Below are positions 49,306 through 58,363 of a DNA stretch of 64,000 nucleotides, one piece after another (position 1 is the first letter of the stretch; the number at the start of each line of letters is the position of its first letter). The position numbers and the translations under genes are program-made. The stretch comes from Hymenobacter caeli (GTDB lineage: Bacteria > Bacteroidota > Bacteroidia > Cytophagales > Hymenobacteraceae): the NCBI RefSeq assembly GCF_013294115.1, contig NZ_JABSNP010000001.1, positions 1 to 64,000 on the forward strand. The letters run 5' to 3'. The notes beneath the pieces are model-generated. The model ran no database searches. It was given only the letters and a program-made list of their open reading frames with translations, and was not told the DNA's origin.

Positions 49306-51354
49306 ATGCCCATTCATTTCTCGCGCCGTTTGCGGCTGGTGCCCGTTCTGCTGCTGCTGGCGGCCTGCGCCCGGGCCCCCCGCCCCAGCGCGGGCCCGGC
49401 GGCCGCGGCTAACAAGTACGACGACGACGCCCTGCGCGACATCGGCACGGCCCAGGACGAGCGCAGCGCCTCTGCCCTGACGCCCTTCCTGGCCAGCGCC
49501 AGCCCCGTGCACCGCCGCGAAGCCGCCCTGGCCCTGGCCTCGGTGCAGGCCCGCGCCGCCGTGCCGGCCCTGCTGCCGGTGCTGCGCGACGCCGACCCCG
49601 GCGTGCGCCGCGCCGCCGCCTACGCCCTGGGCCAAACCGCCGACAGCCTGGCCGTGGACAGCCTGCGCGTGCGGGTGCTGCGCGAGCCCGACCCGGGGGT
49701 GCGCCGCTACGCCCAGGAGGCCCTGGGCCGCTGCGTGACGCGCCACTCGCTGCCCGAGCTGTGGCGCGTGCCCGTGCTGAACGACACGGCCCGGGCCACC
49801 GCCCAGGCCTGGGGCCTGGCCCGGGCCGCCCTGCACGGCCTCAGCTCGCCGGAGGCCATCCGGCACACGGTGCTGCTATTCAACGAGTTTAAGCTGAGTA
49901 ATGCCGGCCGCCTGGCCGCCGCCACGGCCCTGGCCCGCACGCCCCGCGCCTTCGACGCCGACTTGGCCCGGCTCGGTGGCGCTGCCCTGCTGCGCGTGGT
50001 GGCCCAGGATAAGTACTACGCCGTGCGGGCGGCGGCGGCCACGGCCCTGGGCCGCCTGGCCAACCCGGCCGCGGCGGCCCCGGGCGGCCCCGCCAGCCCG
50101 GCCGCCGCGCTGCCCGGGGCCGCCGCCGCCCTGCGCCGCGCCGCCGCCCGCGACGTGGACTACCGGGTGCGCGTGGTGGCCCTGCGGGGGCTGCCCGCCG
50201 GCCCCGGCGAGTACGGCAAGAGCCGCGCCGTCGTGTTTGCGGGCCTGGCCGACAAGCGCGAGCCGGTGGCCCTCACGGCGGCGGAGTGGCTGCTGGCGCA
50301 CGCCCGGGGCGAAACCGGCGACGCCCTGGCCGCCGAAGCCGCCAAGCACGACGCCTGGCGGGTGCGGGCCACGCTGCTGGCCACGGCCCTGAAAGTGGCC
50401 AGCCCCGCCAGCCGCCCCAGCATCGCGGGGGCCATCGAGAAGCGCTACGGGACGGCCCCTTCGGTGTACGAGAAGGGGTATTTGCTGCAGGCGTTGGGCG
50501 AAGACGCGGCCAGTTTCGATTTCCTCCAGCGCGAAGCGTTTGCCGCCGGGCAGTCGCCGGTGGTGGGGGGCTACGCGCTGGCGGCGCTGGTGGCGGCCCG
50601 CCGCCAGCCCGGGTTTCCGGCCGGCCGCCAGGCCGATTTTGCGGCGGCCCTGCGCCGGGCCCTGGCCGGGGGCGACGTGGCCCAGCTCGGCACGGCGGCC
50701 GAAACCCTGGCCGATGCGAAGCTGACGCCCGACCCCGGGCTGGCCGACCTCGACGCCCTGCGCCAGGCCCAGGCCAAGTTGCAGCTGCCGCGCGACGTGG
50801 AAGCCTGGCAGGGCCTGCAACAGGCGCTGGACAAGCTCACCCGCGCCCCGCAGCCCACGCCCACGCCGGTGGGCCAGGCCCGCCAGCACCCCATCGACTG
50901 GGCCCTGGTGCGCGAAATTCCGGCCAACCAGCGGGTGAAAATCAGCACCACCCAGGGCGACATCGAGCTGGAGCTGCGCGTGAACGAGGCCCCCGGCTCG
51001 GTGGCCAGCTTCGTGGCCCTGGTGCGCCAGCACTTCTACGACGGGCTGTACTTCCACCGCGTGGTGCCCGACTTCGTGGCCCAGGGCGGCGACCCGCGCG
51101 GCGACGGCTCGGGCAGCACCGACTACACGCTGCGCTCCGAATTCGGCGACCTGCGCTACCAGGAGGGCAGCGTGGGCCTGGCCTCGGCCGGCAAAGACAC
51201 CGAGAGCTGCCAGTGGTTCATCACCCACACGCCCACCCCGCACCTCGACGGCCGCTACACCATCTTTGCCCAGGTGGTGGGCGGCATGGCCGTGGTGCAC
51301 CACCTCGAAATCGGCGACAAAATCCTGCGCGTGGAATTAATGGCGGCCCAGTAG
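49306..51354 (+). CDS. HEAT-repeat lipoprotein fused to a cyclophilin-type PPIase
   Basis: A 682-residue protein from ATG 49306. Lipoprotein signal (LVPVLLLLAACARAP). Residues about 40-520 are HEAT/PBS-lyase-type helical repeats (RREAALALASVQARAAVPAL, DPGVRRAAAYALGQT, DPGVRRYAQEALGR, and further GRLAAATALART). Residues about 540-682 are a cyclophilin domain: TTQGDIELELRVNEAPGSVA, FVALVRQHFYDGLYFHRVVP, FVAQGGDPRGDGSGS, QWFITHTPTPHLDGRYTIFA. The FHR and QGGDPxGxG motifs of active enzymes are present. So a periplasmic or outer-membrane proline isomerase with a protein-binding scaffold. Preceded by palindrome C, followed by palindrome D. Confidence 0.88.
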   Translation: MPIHFSRRLRLVPVLLLLAACARAPRPSAGPAAAANKYDDDALRDIGTAQDERSASALTPFLASASPVHRREAALALASVQARAAVPALLPVLRDADPGVRRAAAYALGQTADSLAVDSLRVRVLREPDPGVRRYAQEALGRCVTRHSLPELWRVPVLNDTARATAQAWGLARAALHGLSSPEAIRHTVLLFNEFKLSNAGRLAAATALARTPRAFDADLARLGGAALLRVVAQDKYYAVRAAAATALGRLANPAAAAPGGPASPAAALPGAAAALRRAAARDVDYRVRVVALRGLPAGPGEYGKSRAVVFAGLADKREPVALTAAEWLLAHARGETGDALAAEAAKHDAWRVRATLLATALKVASPASRPSIAGAIEKRYGTAPSVYEKGYLLQALGEDAASFDFLQREAFAAGQSPVVGGYALAALVAARRQPGFPAGRQADFAAALRRALAGGDVAQLGTAAETLADAKLTPDPGLADLDALRQAQAKLQLPRDVEAWQGLQQALDKLTRAPQPTPTPVGQARQHPIDWALVREIPANQRVKISTTQGDIELELRVNEAPGSVASFVALVRQHFYDGLYFHRVVPDFVAQGGDPRGDGSGSTDYTLRSEFGDLRYQEGSVGLASAGKDTESCQWFITHTPTPHLDGRYTIFAQVVGGMAVVHHLEIGDKILRVELMAAQ

Positions 51355-51412
51355 CAGCATTTGTGAATTCCTGTAATCGAAGGTGCTTAGGAAGTGTGAA
51401 AATTCAAAATGG

Positions 51413-51518
51413 AACGTCATGCCGAGCGCAGCCGAGACATCTCGCGTACTTAACTAACTTAATCAACTGGTTTACTGCTGCATGCGAGATGTCTCGGCTG
51501 CGCTCGGCATGACGTTCT
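51413..51518. repeat. GTCATGC-type palindromic repeat, copy D (34/34 perfect arms)
   Basis: Arms 51413-51446 (GAACGTCATGCCGAGCGCAG...) and 51485-51518 (...CTGCGCTCGGCATGACGTTC) are perfectly complementary over 34 bases, spacer 38 bases. It lies in the 221-base gap between the PPIase gene and mscS, both on the plus strand. No gene is seen in the gap. Confidence 0.9.
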
Positions 51519-51575
51519 AATGACTTCCTAAACAGCTTCAGAAACTGCTTAGGAAGGATCAGCCCGTAATAGATT

Positions 51576-52382
51576 ATGGAAAGTTTGAATAATCCGCTGG
51601 CCCTGAGCCGAATTACTACTTACGCCGACCAGTTAGAAACGCTGGTGGTGCTGTACCTGCCCCGGGTGGCGGTGGCCCTGGTGCTGCTGGTAGCGGGCTG
51701 GTGGGTGATTGGCTGGCTCAGCCGCCTGGTGGGCGAGGCCACCGGGCGGCTCGACGTGTCGCTGCGCACGTTCCTGACCAGCCTGTTCGGCATTGCCCTG
51801 AAGGTGCTGCTGCTCGTGAGCGTGGCGGGCATGGTGGGCATCCAAACCACGTCGTTCGTGGCCATTTTGGGGGCGGCGGGCCTGGCCGTGGGCCTGGCCT
51901 TGCAGGGCACGCTGGCCAACTTCGCGGGCGGCGTGCTCATCCTGGCGTTCAAGCCCTTCGCGGTGGGCGACTCGATCGAGGCCCAGGGCAAGAGCGGCGT
52001 GGTGCAGGCCATCCAGATTTTCAACACCCTGCTGCGCACGCCCCACGGCGACACGGTGGTGCTGCCCAACGGCATCACTTCCAACGGCGTGATTGTCAAC
52101 AAGTCCACCTGCAACCACGTGCTGGTGGAAATTCCGGCCGAGCTGGCCGGTAGCCCCGACGTGGCGGCCCTGCGGGCCCGGGCCCTGCCCGTGCTGCTGG
52201 CCGAGGCCCAGGTGCTGCGCCACCCTGCCCCGCAGGTCAACGTGACGGCCATCAGGCCCGGGGGCCTGACGGTGGTCTGCCAAGCCCACACGCTGCCCGG
52301 CCACGAGGGCGACGTGTTCAACCGGCTCATCGAGCGGTTGCAGCCGGTGCTGTTCCCGCCGCCAAAGCCGCCCGCCGCGTAA
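51576..52382 (+). CDS. Small-conductance mechanosensitive channel (MscS family)
   Basis: A 268-residue inner-membrane protein with three membrane helices (about 25-45, 60-85, 90-115) and the pore helix pattern AILGAAGLAVGLALQGTLANFAGG, whose Gly/Ala packing is that of MscS TM3. The beta domain follows (FKPFAVGDSIEAQGKSGVVQ, LPNGITSNGVIVNKS) and then an alpha/beta C-terminal part. It releases osmolytes on hypo-osmotic shock, as a heptamer. The length is close to E. coli MscS (286 residues). Gene alone between a palindrome and a convergent TonB-C protein gene. Confidence 0.93.
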   Translation: MESLNNPLALSRITTYADQLETLVVLYLPRVAVALVLLVAGWWVIGWLSRLVGEATGRLDVSLRTFLTSLFGIALKVLLLVSVAGMVGIQTTSFVAILGAAGLAVGLALQGTLANFAGGVLILAFKPFAVGDSIEAQGKSGVVQAIQIFNTLLRTPHGDTVVLPNGITSNGVIVNKSTCNHVLVEIPAELAGSPDVAALRARALPVLLAEAQVLRHPAPQVNVTAIRPGGLTVVCQAHTLPGHEGDVFNRLIERLQPVLFPPPKPPAA

Positions 52383-52452
52383 GGCCCCGCGGGTCCGAAG
52401 TCAATTATTCCGTTCGGTTTAAAACCCAAAACTGTTGGGCCCCCGGGCAGCA

Positions 52453-53190
52453 CTAGGGGTGAAACACCAGAGGCAGCACGAAGCGCACCGCCACCGGCTG
52501 GCCGTTGAGGCGGCCGGGCACCCAGCGCGGCAGGTCGGCCACGACCCGCAGGGCCTCGGCGTCGCAGGCAGGCGCGAGGCCCTTGATTATGACGGGCCGC
52601 ACCACTTCGCCGGTGGGGCTGACCACAAATTGCACGAGCACCTTGCCCGCCGGGCGCGGTTGGGTTTTATCGGCCGGGGGGGGATAGTGCGCGTGCGCGG
52701 CCAGGTAGCGCATCAGGCCGGCCATGCCGCCGGCGAATTCTGGCATTTGCTCCACGATTTGAGGCACGTCGCCGTCGGGGGCGCGGGGCTTGGGCATGTA
52801 CGTGCGGGAGGGTTTGGGCGCTCCGTTTTCCTGCCAATACTGCCAGAAACCGGTTATTTGGCCGCGAGCGTACTGGCCGGTGGCCTTCATTTGGCCCGAG
52901 CGGTAGTAGAAGGTGGCGGGCCCGTCGCGCAGCACGGGCGGCCCGGGGCGGCCCACGGCCTCAAACTGCCGCTCGCCGGTGAGGTAGTAGGTTTGAATGC
53001 GGCAGCGGCCCGAATCGAGCGGCGTGACCCACCCGAAGAATACGGCGTTGGGCCGGCTGACGCGGTGCCAGTTGTCGTCGAAAAACGTGGTATCGCGCCG
53101 GGCCGGTGGTTCCTGGGCCAGGGCCCCGACGGCGGGCCCACTGCCCAGCGCCAGGGTAAGCAAAAAATGAATTCTCGGGAAGCAATGCAT
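52453..53190 (-). CDS. TonB C-terminal domain protein
   Basis: A 245-residue exported protein from ATG 53190 (MHCFPRIHFLLTLALGSGPA, cleavage after ALAQ). A first part has MORN-like motifs (GPATFYYRSGQMKATGQYA, ITGFWQYWQENGAPK), which often precede TonB-C in Bacteroidota. The C-terminal part is the TonB domain (QIVEQMPEFAGGMAGLMRYL, then GKVLVQFVVSPTGEVVRPVI and ALRVVADLPRWVPGRLNGQP). Because it has a signal peptide but no typical N-terminal membrane anchor, it may be a periplasmic TonB-like protein rather than an energy transducer. The frame extends further upstream (to 53574), but that part is the reverse of the cupin gene. Confidence 0.82.
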   Translation of the reverse strand: MHCFPRIHFLLTLALGSGPAVGALAQEPPARRDTTFFDDNWHRVSRPNAVFFGWVTPLDSGRCRIQTYYLTGERQFEAVGRPGPPVLRDGPATFYYRSGQMKATGQYARGQITGFWQYWQENGAPKPSRTYMPKPRAPDGDVPQIVEQMPEFAGGMAGLMRYLAAHAHYPPPADKTQPRPAGKVLVQFVVSPTGEVVRPVIIKGLAPACDAEALRVVADLPRWVPGRLNGQPVAVRFVLPLVFHP

Positions 53191-53267
53191 CGCAAATGCC
53201 GGGCGTAGTGCACCAGCAAATGAAAAAGCGGCCACGTGTAAAGCGCATGAACGATTTGGCAAACGCA

Positions 53268-53316
53268 GCGCGGCCCCGGGGCCCCGGCGCAATTGCCAAA
53301 GGCCCCGGGGCCGCGC
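53268..53316 (-). terminator. Hairpin downstream of the cupin gene
   Basis: Stem GCGCGGCCCCGGGGCC (53268-53283) and the exact complement (53301-53316), 17-base loop. It is just downstream of the minus-strand cupin gene and upstream of the TonB-C gene. No T run. Confidence 0.65.
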
Positions 53317-53339
53317 TTGGTCGGGCAAAGCTGCCGTAA

Positions 53340-53675
53340 CTATTTGCCGCCGTGCATTTGCGAAGGGGGCGACGTGGCCTCCACGGCCGAGAAGCTTTCG
53401 AGGATGTTGTAGGTGTGCTCGGCCCCTTGGGGCACCACCCAGGAATTGCCGGCTTCCAGGATGACTACCTGGCCGGCCAGGTGCAGCTCGGCTTTGCCGC
53501 CGAGCACGTAACCCACGGTTTCGTAGGCGGCGGCGCTGGGGGCCTTGGGCTCGCCGGGCTGCTCGTTTTCCCACAGGCGCATGGACACGTGCTTGCCGGA
53601 GGCCAGGAATTTTTCGCCCTCGGGGCCCTTGGGCGAGTGGCGCGAATCGACTTTGGTAATGGTGGTATCGGACAT
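53340..53675 (-). CDS. Small cupin-domain protein
   Basis: A 111-residue single cupin. The two cupin motifs are visible: VSMRLWENEQPGEPKAP and YETVGYVLGGKAELHLAGQV, then GNSWVVPQGAEHTYNILES. The only possible metal-ligand His residues are those in HLAG and AEHTY; the first cupin motif reads without the usual HxH. Cupins of this size are enzymes or binding proteins of many kinds, so no substrate is proposed. Located next to cysE in divergent orientation, with a 124-base gap. Confidence 0.78.
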   Translation of the reverse strand: MSDTTITKVDSRHSPKGPEGEKFLASGKHVSMRLWENEQPGEPKAPSAAAYETVGYVLGGKAELHLAGQVVILEAGNSWVVPQGAEHTYNILESFSAVEATSPPSQMHGGK

Positions 53676-53799
53676 GGGTTGGGGTGGGGTAAAGGGCGGG
53701 CCGGCAGCGCCGGGAAAGTACCGGGCTTAACGGCCCGCGCCGGCCAGCGGTTGCCGCTGGCGAAACCTTCCCCCGCCGTCGGGGTTAAAACAGCCGGCT

Positions 53800-54672
53800 T
53801 TGCCCGCTTTTACTCATTTTTTCGCCGCTGCCGTGTCCGTTGCTTCTGCTGGTTTTGCTGCCCACTTGGCCCAGGCCCACGCCGCGGTGCCCGCCCCCTT
53901 GCCCGGCGCGGCCTTTTGCGCCCTGGCCGACGGCCTGCTGGCGCTGCTCTTTCCCGAGCGGGCCGCCCGGCCCCTGCCCAACGCCGACGCCGTAGCCGCC
54001 GAGCTGCACGTGTTTCGGGCCGAGCTAGGGGCTTTGCTGGCCGCCGTGCCGGGCCTGCCCGCGCCGGCTGCCGCGCTGGCCGCCGAGTTCACGGCCCAGC
54101 TGCCGCGGCTGCGCGAGGCCCTGCTGCGCGACGCCGCCGCCATCCTGGCCGGCGACCCCGCCGCCCAGGACCGCACCGAGGTGGTGGCCACCTACCCGGG
54201 CTTTTACGCCACGGCCCTGCACCGGCTGGCCCACGCCCTGTACCAGCGCGGCGTGCCGCGCCTGCCGCGCCTGCTGGCCGAGCACGCCCACCAGCGCACG
54301 GGCATCGACATCCACCCCGGGGCCCGCATCGGCCCGGCGTTTTGCATCGACCACGGCACGGGCATCGTCATCGGCGAAACGGCCGAAATCGGGGCCAACG
54401 TGCAGATTTACCAGGGCGTCACGCTCGGGGCCCTCAGCGTGGCGAAGGGCTTGCAGGGCCTCAAGCGCCACCCCACCATCGAAGACTACGTCGTGATTTA
54501 CGCCGGGGCCACCATCCTGGGCGGCAGCACGGTGGTGGGCACCCGCAGCATCATCGGCGGCAACGTGTGGCTCACCGAAAGCGTACCCTCGCACTCGCGG
54601 GTGTACCACCGCGCCCAAATCCACATCTCCCGCTCCGAAGACCCGGCCAACGAGGTCATGTTTTCAATTTAA
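53800..54672 (+). CDS. cysE: Serine O-acetyltransferase
   Basis: A 290-residue SAT of the epsC/cysE type: an N-terminal helical domain (about 40-160) then hexapeptide left-handed helix with [40 protein letters not shown] and [24 protein letters not shown], ending [12 protein letters not shown]. The His/Asp pair (DIHPG, IDHG) is catalytic. It acetylates serine for cysteine synthase. The frame has no ATG: the first possible starts are TTG 53800 and GTG 53833, with an in-frame TAA at 53728. The gene is followed by a four-helix-bundle gene and then the cysteine synthase gene. Confidence 0.92.
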   Translation: MPAFTHFFAAAVSVASAGFAAHLAQAHAAVPAPLPGAAFCALADGLLALLFPERAARPLPNADAVAAELHVFRAELGALLAAVPGLPAPAAALAAEFTAQLPRLREALLRDAAAILAGDPAAQDRTEVVATYPGFYATALHRLAHALYQRGVPRLPRLLAEHAHQRTGIDIHPGARIGPAFCIDHGTGIVIGETAEIGANVQIYQGVTLGALSVAKGLQGLKRHPTIEDYVVIYAGATILGGSTVVGTRSIIGGNVWLTESVPSHSRVYHRAQIHISRSEDPANEVMFSI

Positions 54673-54683
54673 TTGCTTAATTG

Positions 54684-54803
54684 TTGCATGGTTAAATTGT
54701 TGAGCTAACTGCCACACGAATTGTTCAATTGTTGAATTGTTGAGCTAACTGCCACACGAATTGTTTGATTGTTGCATGGTTGAATTGTTGAGCTAACTGC
54801 ACT
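54684..54803. repeat. Imperfect tandem repeat, left border of a cassette
   Basis: Units containing ATTGTTGAGCTAACTGC recur with starts 40 and 48 bases apart (GAGCTAACT at 54702, 54742 and 54790). They are rich in AATTGTTG elements that are found inverted at 55243-55273, on the other side of the four-helix-bundle gene. AT-rich DNA in a GC-rich region. Confidence 0.8.
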
Positions 54804-54818
54804 TTGGAACACTTATCG

Positions 54819-55217
54819 ATGTCGTTTGGTGATGCGCCACTCGACCCTAAGTATCTGAAGCTGGGCGATATCGAGGCCTATCGTATCAGCTTCGCGCTAA
54901 GCAATGTGGTTTGGCGTCAAGTAGTGACTTGGGACCAACTGGCCCAGCGCACGGTGGGCGAACAGTTTGTTCGCGCCGTTGATAGCGTTTCGGCCAACAT
55001 TGCCGAAGGATTCGGCCGGTTTGGTAAGAAAGACAAGGTGCGCTTTTACCGAATCGCCCGTGGCTCCCTATTTGAAGCCTTGGATTGGAACGAGAAAGCC
55101 AAGGTACGCGGCCTCGTAACGCCAGAGCAGTATGCGCAGGTTTACGCAGAATTGCAACGGCTGCCCAAAGCCATTAACTCGCTCATAAAATTTACGAACG
55201 AGCGCTTGAAGATTTGA
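54819..55217 (+). CDS. Four-helix-bundle (S23/IVP) protein
   Basis: A 132-residue protein from ATG 54819 (a TTG at 54804 is possible). It is the four-helix-bundle family first seen as the protein in 23S rRNA intervening sequences and related to the Avd accessory protein of diversity-generating retroelements: DIEAYRISFALSNVVWRQVV, QFVRAVDSVSANIAEGFGRF, DKVRFYRIARGSLFEALDWN and LPKAINSLIKFTNERL, where SxNIAEGFGR is the family hallmark. GC content is lower than the neighbours. It lies between cysE and the cysteine synthase gene with its own flanking repeats. Function unknown; RNA binding is inferred from Avd. Confidence 0.9.
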   Translation: MSFGDAPLDPKYLKLGDIEAYRISFALSNVVWRQVVTWDQLAQRTVGEQFVRAVDSVSANIAEGFGRFGKKDKVRFYRIARGSLFEALDWNEKAKVRGLVTPEQYAQVYAELQRLPKAINSLIKFTNERLKI

Positions 55218-55242
55218 GTATGCAAAAAGCATCGCTGCCCGG

Positions 55243-55273
55243 CCAACAATTTAACCCCCAACAATTGAACCAT
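55243..55273. repeat. Right border repeat, inverted relative to the left border
   Basis: CCAACAATTTAAC (55243-55255) and CAACAATTGAACCAT (55259-55273) are, in reverse, GTTAAATTGTTGG and ATGGTTCAATTGTTG, close to ATGGTTAAATTGTTGAG of the left border. The four-helix-bundle gene is thus enclosed by inverted AT-rich repeats exactly between cysE and the next ATG. Confidence 0.7.
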
Positions 55274-55281
55274 CCAACCCA

Positions 55282-56205
<924 letters not shown>

Positions 56206-56231
56206 GGCCGGTACTACCCGCGCTGGAAAAC

Positions 56232-56260
56232 AAAAAGCCCCGCTTCCGCGGGGCTTTTTT
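56232..56260 (+). terminator. Intrinsic terminator after the cysteine synthase gene
   Basis: AAAAAGCCCCGC, short loop TTCC, GCGGGGCTTTTTT. The stem and T run are complete on both strands, so it can also stop the convergent small exported-protein gene. Confidence 0.9.
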
Positions 56261-56289
56261 GGTACCTGGGGCAGCATCAAAAGGAAATG

Positions 56290-56760
56290 CTACTCGGCCG
56301 CCATTTTGGCCCCCTTGGTGGTGTACTTGGCGAATTGCTCGGGGGTGAGAATGCCTTTAAGGGCCGTTTTAAAGTCCTGGGCGTTGGCCTGGAGGGCCGT
56401 GTTTTTGGCCTTGTTGGTGTCGGTGCCGGTTTGGATGGCGTCGATTTTCTGGGCCCGCGCCAGGGCCGCCTCTTTCACCTTGGCGGTGGTGGCGGCGTCC
56501 AGGCCCAGCTGCTTGCTGATTTGCTGGCTCATGCGCTCGGCCCGCTGCTCGGGCGCGGCCGCTTTGTACACGGGAGCCATTTTGGTCTTGGCCGCGGTGG
56601 TGGCCTTCGCAGCGGCGGTACCGGCGGCCTGCGTGGGCATAGCCGGGGCGGCCGGCATGGCTTGGGCCGGCATAGCCGGAGCGGCGGGCATGGCGGGCAT
56701 TTGTTGGGCCTGGCCCACCACGGGGCCGGCCAGCAGGAGGGCAAAGAAGAAGAAGCGCAT
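56290..56760 (-). CDS. Small exported Ala/Met/Pro-rich protein
   Basis: A 156-residue exported protein from ATG 56760 (MRFFFFALLLAGPVVGQAQQ). A low-complexity part with repeated MPAxPAMP units (about 20-45) is followed by a helical region (about 65-156: RMSQQISKQLGLDAATTAKV, LKGILTPEQFAKYTTKGAKM). The L(T/D)xxQ-type helix (LTPEQFAKY) is like the Spy/LTXXQ and DUF4890-type proteins. Probably periplasmic. It is convergent with the cysteine synthase gene, divergent from the DUF2252 gene. Confidence 0.65.
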   Translation of the reverse strand: MRFFFFALLLAGPVVGQAQQMPAMPAAPAMPAQAMPAAPAMPTQAAGTAAAKATTAAKTKMAPVYKAAAPEQRAERMSQQISKQLGLDAATTAKVKEAALARAQKIDAIQTGTDTNKAKNTALQANAQDFKTALKGILTPEQFAKYTTKGAKMAAE

Positions 56761-56907
56761 TAAAAAGAATGAAAGCCCCGCCGGGCGGGAGATGAAAAAA
56801 TAATATTCAAAAGTGTACATTCTGTGGTGAAGGCCTGGTGAGCGGGCCTTCACGTGGCCGCCAGGTGCGGCCAGTAGCTTGCGCTCCGTAGCCCTTGCCG
56901 CCACGCC

Positions 56908-58158
56908 ATGACCGAATCCATCACCGAGTCCGTGACCGAATCCATTATCGAGTCCGTTGCCGAGTTCATCCAGCGCCACGACGCCGGGCGCGTGCCCGAG
57001 CTGCTGGCCCTGCGCTACCACCGGATGCAGGTGGACGCGCTGGCGTTTTTCCGGGGCAGTGCCCCGCTCTACTACGCCCGGTTCCGGGCCGAGCCCCTGC
57101 TGGGGGCCAGTCCGGCGGCCTGGCTGTGCGGCGACGCCCACGTGGAGAACTTCGGGAGCTTCCGGGGCGACAACCGGCTGGTGTACTTCGACCTCAACGA
57201 CTTCGACGAGGCCGTGCTGGGGCCCGTGCTCTGGGACGTGGGCCGCCTCGTGGTGAGCGTGCTGCTGGCCGCGGCCCGCTTCGGCCTGCCCCCGGCCGCG
57301 CGGCAGGCGCTGGCCCAGGAGCTGGTGGCGGCCTACGCCGCGGCCCTCGCGGCCGGCAAGGCCTACCAGCTGGAGCGGGCCACGGCCCGGGGCGTGGTGC
57401 AACACTTGCTGACGGCGGTGGCGCAGCGGCGGCAGCGCGCGCTGCTGGCGGGTCGCGCCAGCCGGCGCGGCGGCTGGCACCTGCTCCCCCGCGAGGCCCC
57501 CACCCTGCGGCCGCTGCCCCCGGCCGAGCACCGGGCCGTGCTGCACGCGCTGGAGGCGTGGCGGCAGGCCCAGGGCCACCCGCCCTGCGGCCCCCTGCTC
57601 GACGTGGCCGGGCGCATTGCGGGGGTGGGCAGCCTCGGTGTGCCGCGCTACGCCGTGCTGGCCGAGGCGCTGCGTCCCGGCAAGCTGCCCCGGCTGCTCG
57701 ATTTGAAAGCCGCCGCCCCGGCCGCCCCGGCCATTTACTGCCCCGGGCCCCAGCCCGCCTGGCCCTCGGAGGCCGCCCGCGTGGTGGCCGCCCAGGTGCG
57801 CCTGCAAGCCGTGCCGCCCGCGCTGCTCCAGGCGCTGGCGCTGGCGGGCCAGCCGTTTGTGCTGCGGGCCTTGCAGCCGGTGGCCGATAAGCTGGACTTC
57901 AGCAATTTCACCCACGGCGCGGCGGGCTTCCGGGCCGCTTTGCCCACGTTTGGGCGCTTGCTGGCCTGGGCGCACCTGCGGGCCGCGGGCCGCCAGGGCG
58001 CCGCCGGCCCCGACGAGCTGATGGCCTTCGGCGAAGCGGCCGCCGACTGGCTGCCCGGCCTGCTGCATTTCGCCACGGCCGCCAAGGCGGTGGTGCGCGA
58101 AGATTTCCACAGCTTCCGCCGGGCCTGCCGGGCCGGGCAGCTGCCCACCGCGCCGTAG
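56908..58158 (+). CDS. DUF2252 family protein
   Basis: A 416-residue protein. The DUF2252 pattern is clear: MQVDALAFFRGSAPLYYARF, CGDAHVENFGSFRGDNRLVY, FDLNDFDEAVLGPVLWDVGR, VLRALQPVADKLDFSNF and VREDFHSFRRACRAGQL. The fold is that of protein kinases / aminoglycoside phosphotransferases, with GDAHxENF as the catalytic-loop-like block and DLNDFD as the metal-binding block. Function in bacteria is unknown. The first 20 residues consist of ES(V/I)(T/I) repeats encoded by imperfect 12-base repeats. The gene is alone. A MITE-like palindrome follows it. Confidence 0.88.
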   Translation: MTESITESVTESIIESVAEFIQRHDAGRVPELLALRYHRMQVDALAFFRGSAPLYYARFRAEPLLGASPAAWLCGDAHVENFGSFRGDNRLVYFDLNDFDEAVLGPVLWDVGRLVVSVLLAAARFGLPPAARQALAQELVAAYAAALAAGKAYQLERATARGVVQHLLTAVAQRRQRALLAGRASRRGGWHLLPREAPTLRPLPPAEHRAVLHALEAWRQAQGHPPCGPLLDVAGRIAGVGSLGVPRYAVLAEALRPGKLPRLLDLKAAAPAAPAIYCPGPQPAWPSEAARVVAAQVRLQAVPPALLQALALAGQPFVLRALQPVADKLDFSNFTHGAAGFRAALPTFGRLLAWAHLRAAGRQGAAGPDELMAFGEAAADWLPGLLHFATAAKAVVREDFHSFRRACRAGQLPTAP

Positions 58159-58215
58159 GGGCGCGTCGCGGTCCAGTGGTTCGCGGTAAAAATGGTTCGC
58201 GGTAAAAATAAAAGA

Positions 58216-58358
58216 CGGTGGTCTAAAACGGGGTGGTCCGGCGACTTTTTCGGTCGTCGGACCACTCTGACGGTAGCCCGGAGCTGCTGTTCAACCGCCA
58301 GAGTGGCCCGACGAAGCCCTGCGGGCAATTCGCCGGACCACCTCATTTTAGACCACCG
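58216..58358. repeat. Nested inverted repeats, MITE-like
   Basis: Outer arms CGGTGGTCTAAAA...GGTGGTCCGGCGA (58216-58244) and TCGCCGGACCACC...TTTTAGACCACCG (58330-58358). Inner arms TCGTCGGACCACTCTGACGG (58254-58273) and 58295-58314 with two mismatches. The whole 143-base unit thus folds as a stem within a stem. It lies between the DUF2252 gene and a tRNA. Short direct repeats (TTCGCGGTAAAAAT) precede it at 58190 and 58197. Confidence 0.8.
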
Positions 58359-58363
58359 CCAAA

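Noticed and set aside
53352..54680. A 442-codon plus-strand frame over the cupin and cysE genes
   Set aside because: It is out of frame with the hexapeptide repeats of cysE and antisense to the cupin gene; the translation is Arg/Pro-rich.
54684..54803. Possible CRISPR array
   Set aside because: Only three units, with unequal spacing (40 and 48), AT-rich and without cas genes. It is a border repeat of the four-helix-bundle unit. No CRISPR array was seen anywhere in the window.
56290..58110. A 606-codon minus-strand frame running through the DUF2252 gene
   Set aside because: Only the part after ATG 56760 looks like a protein (signal peptide); the rest is the reverse of the DUF2252 gene.
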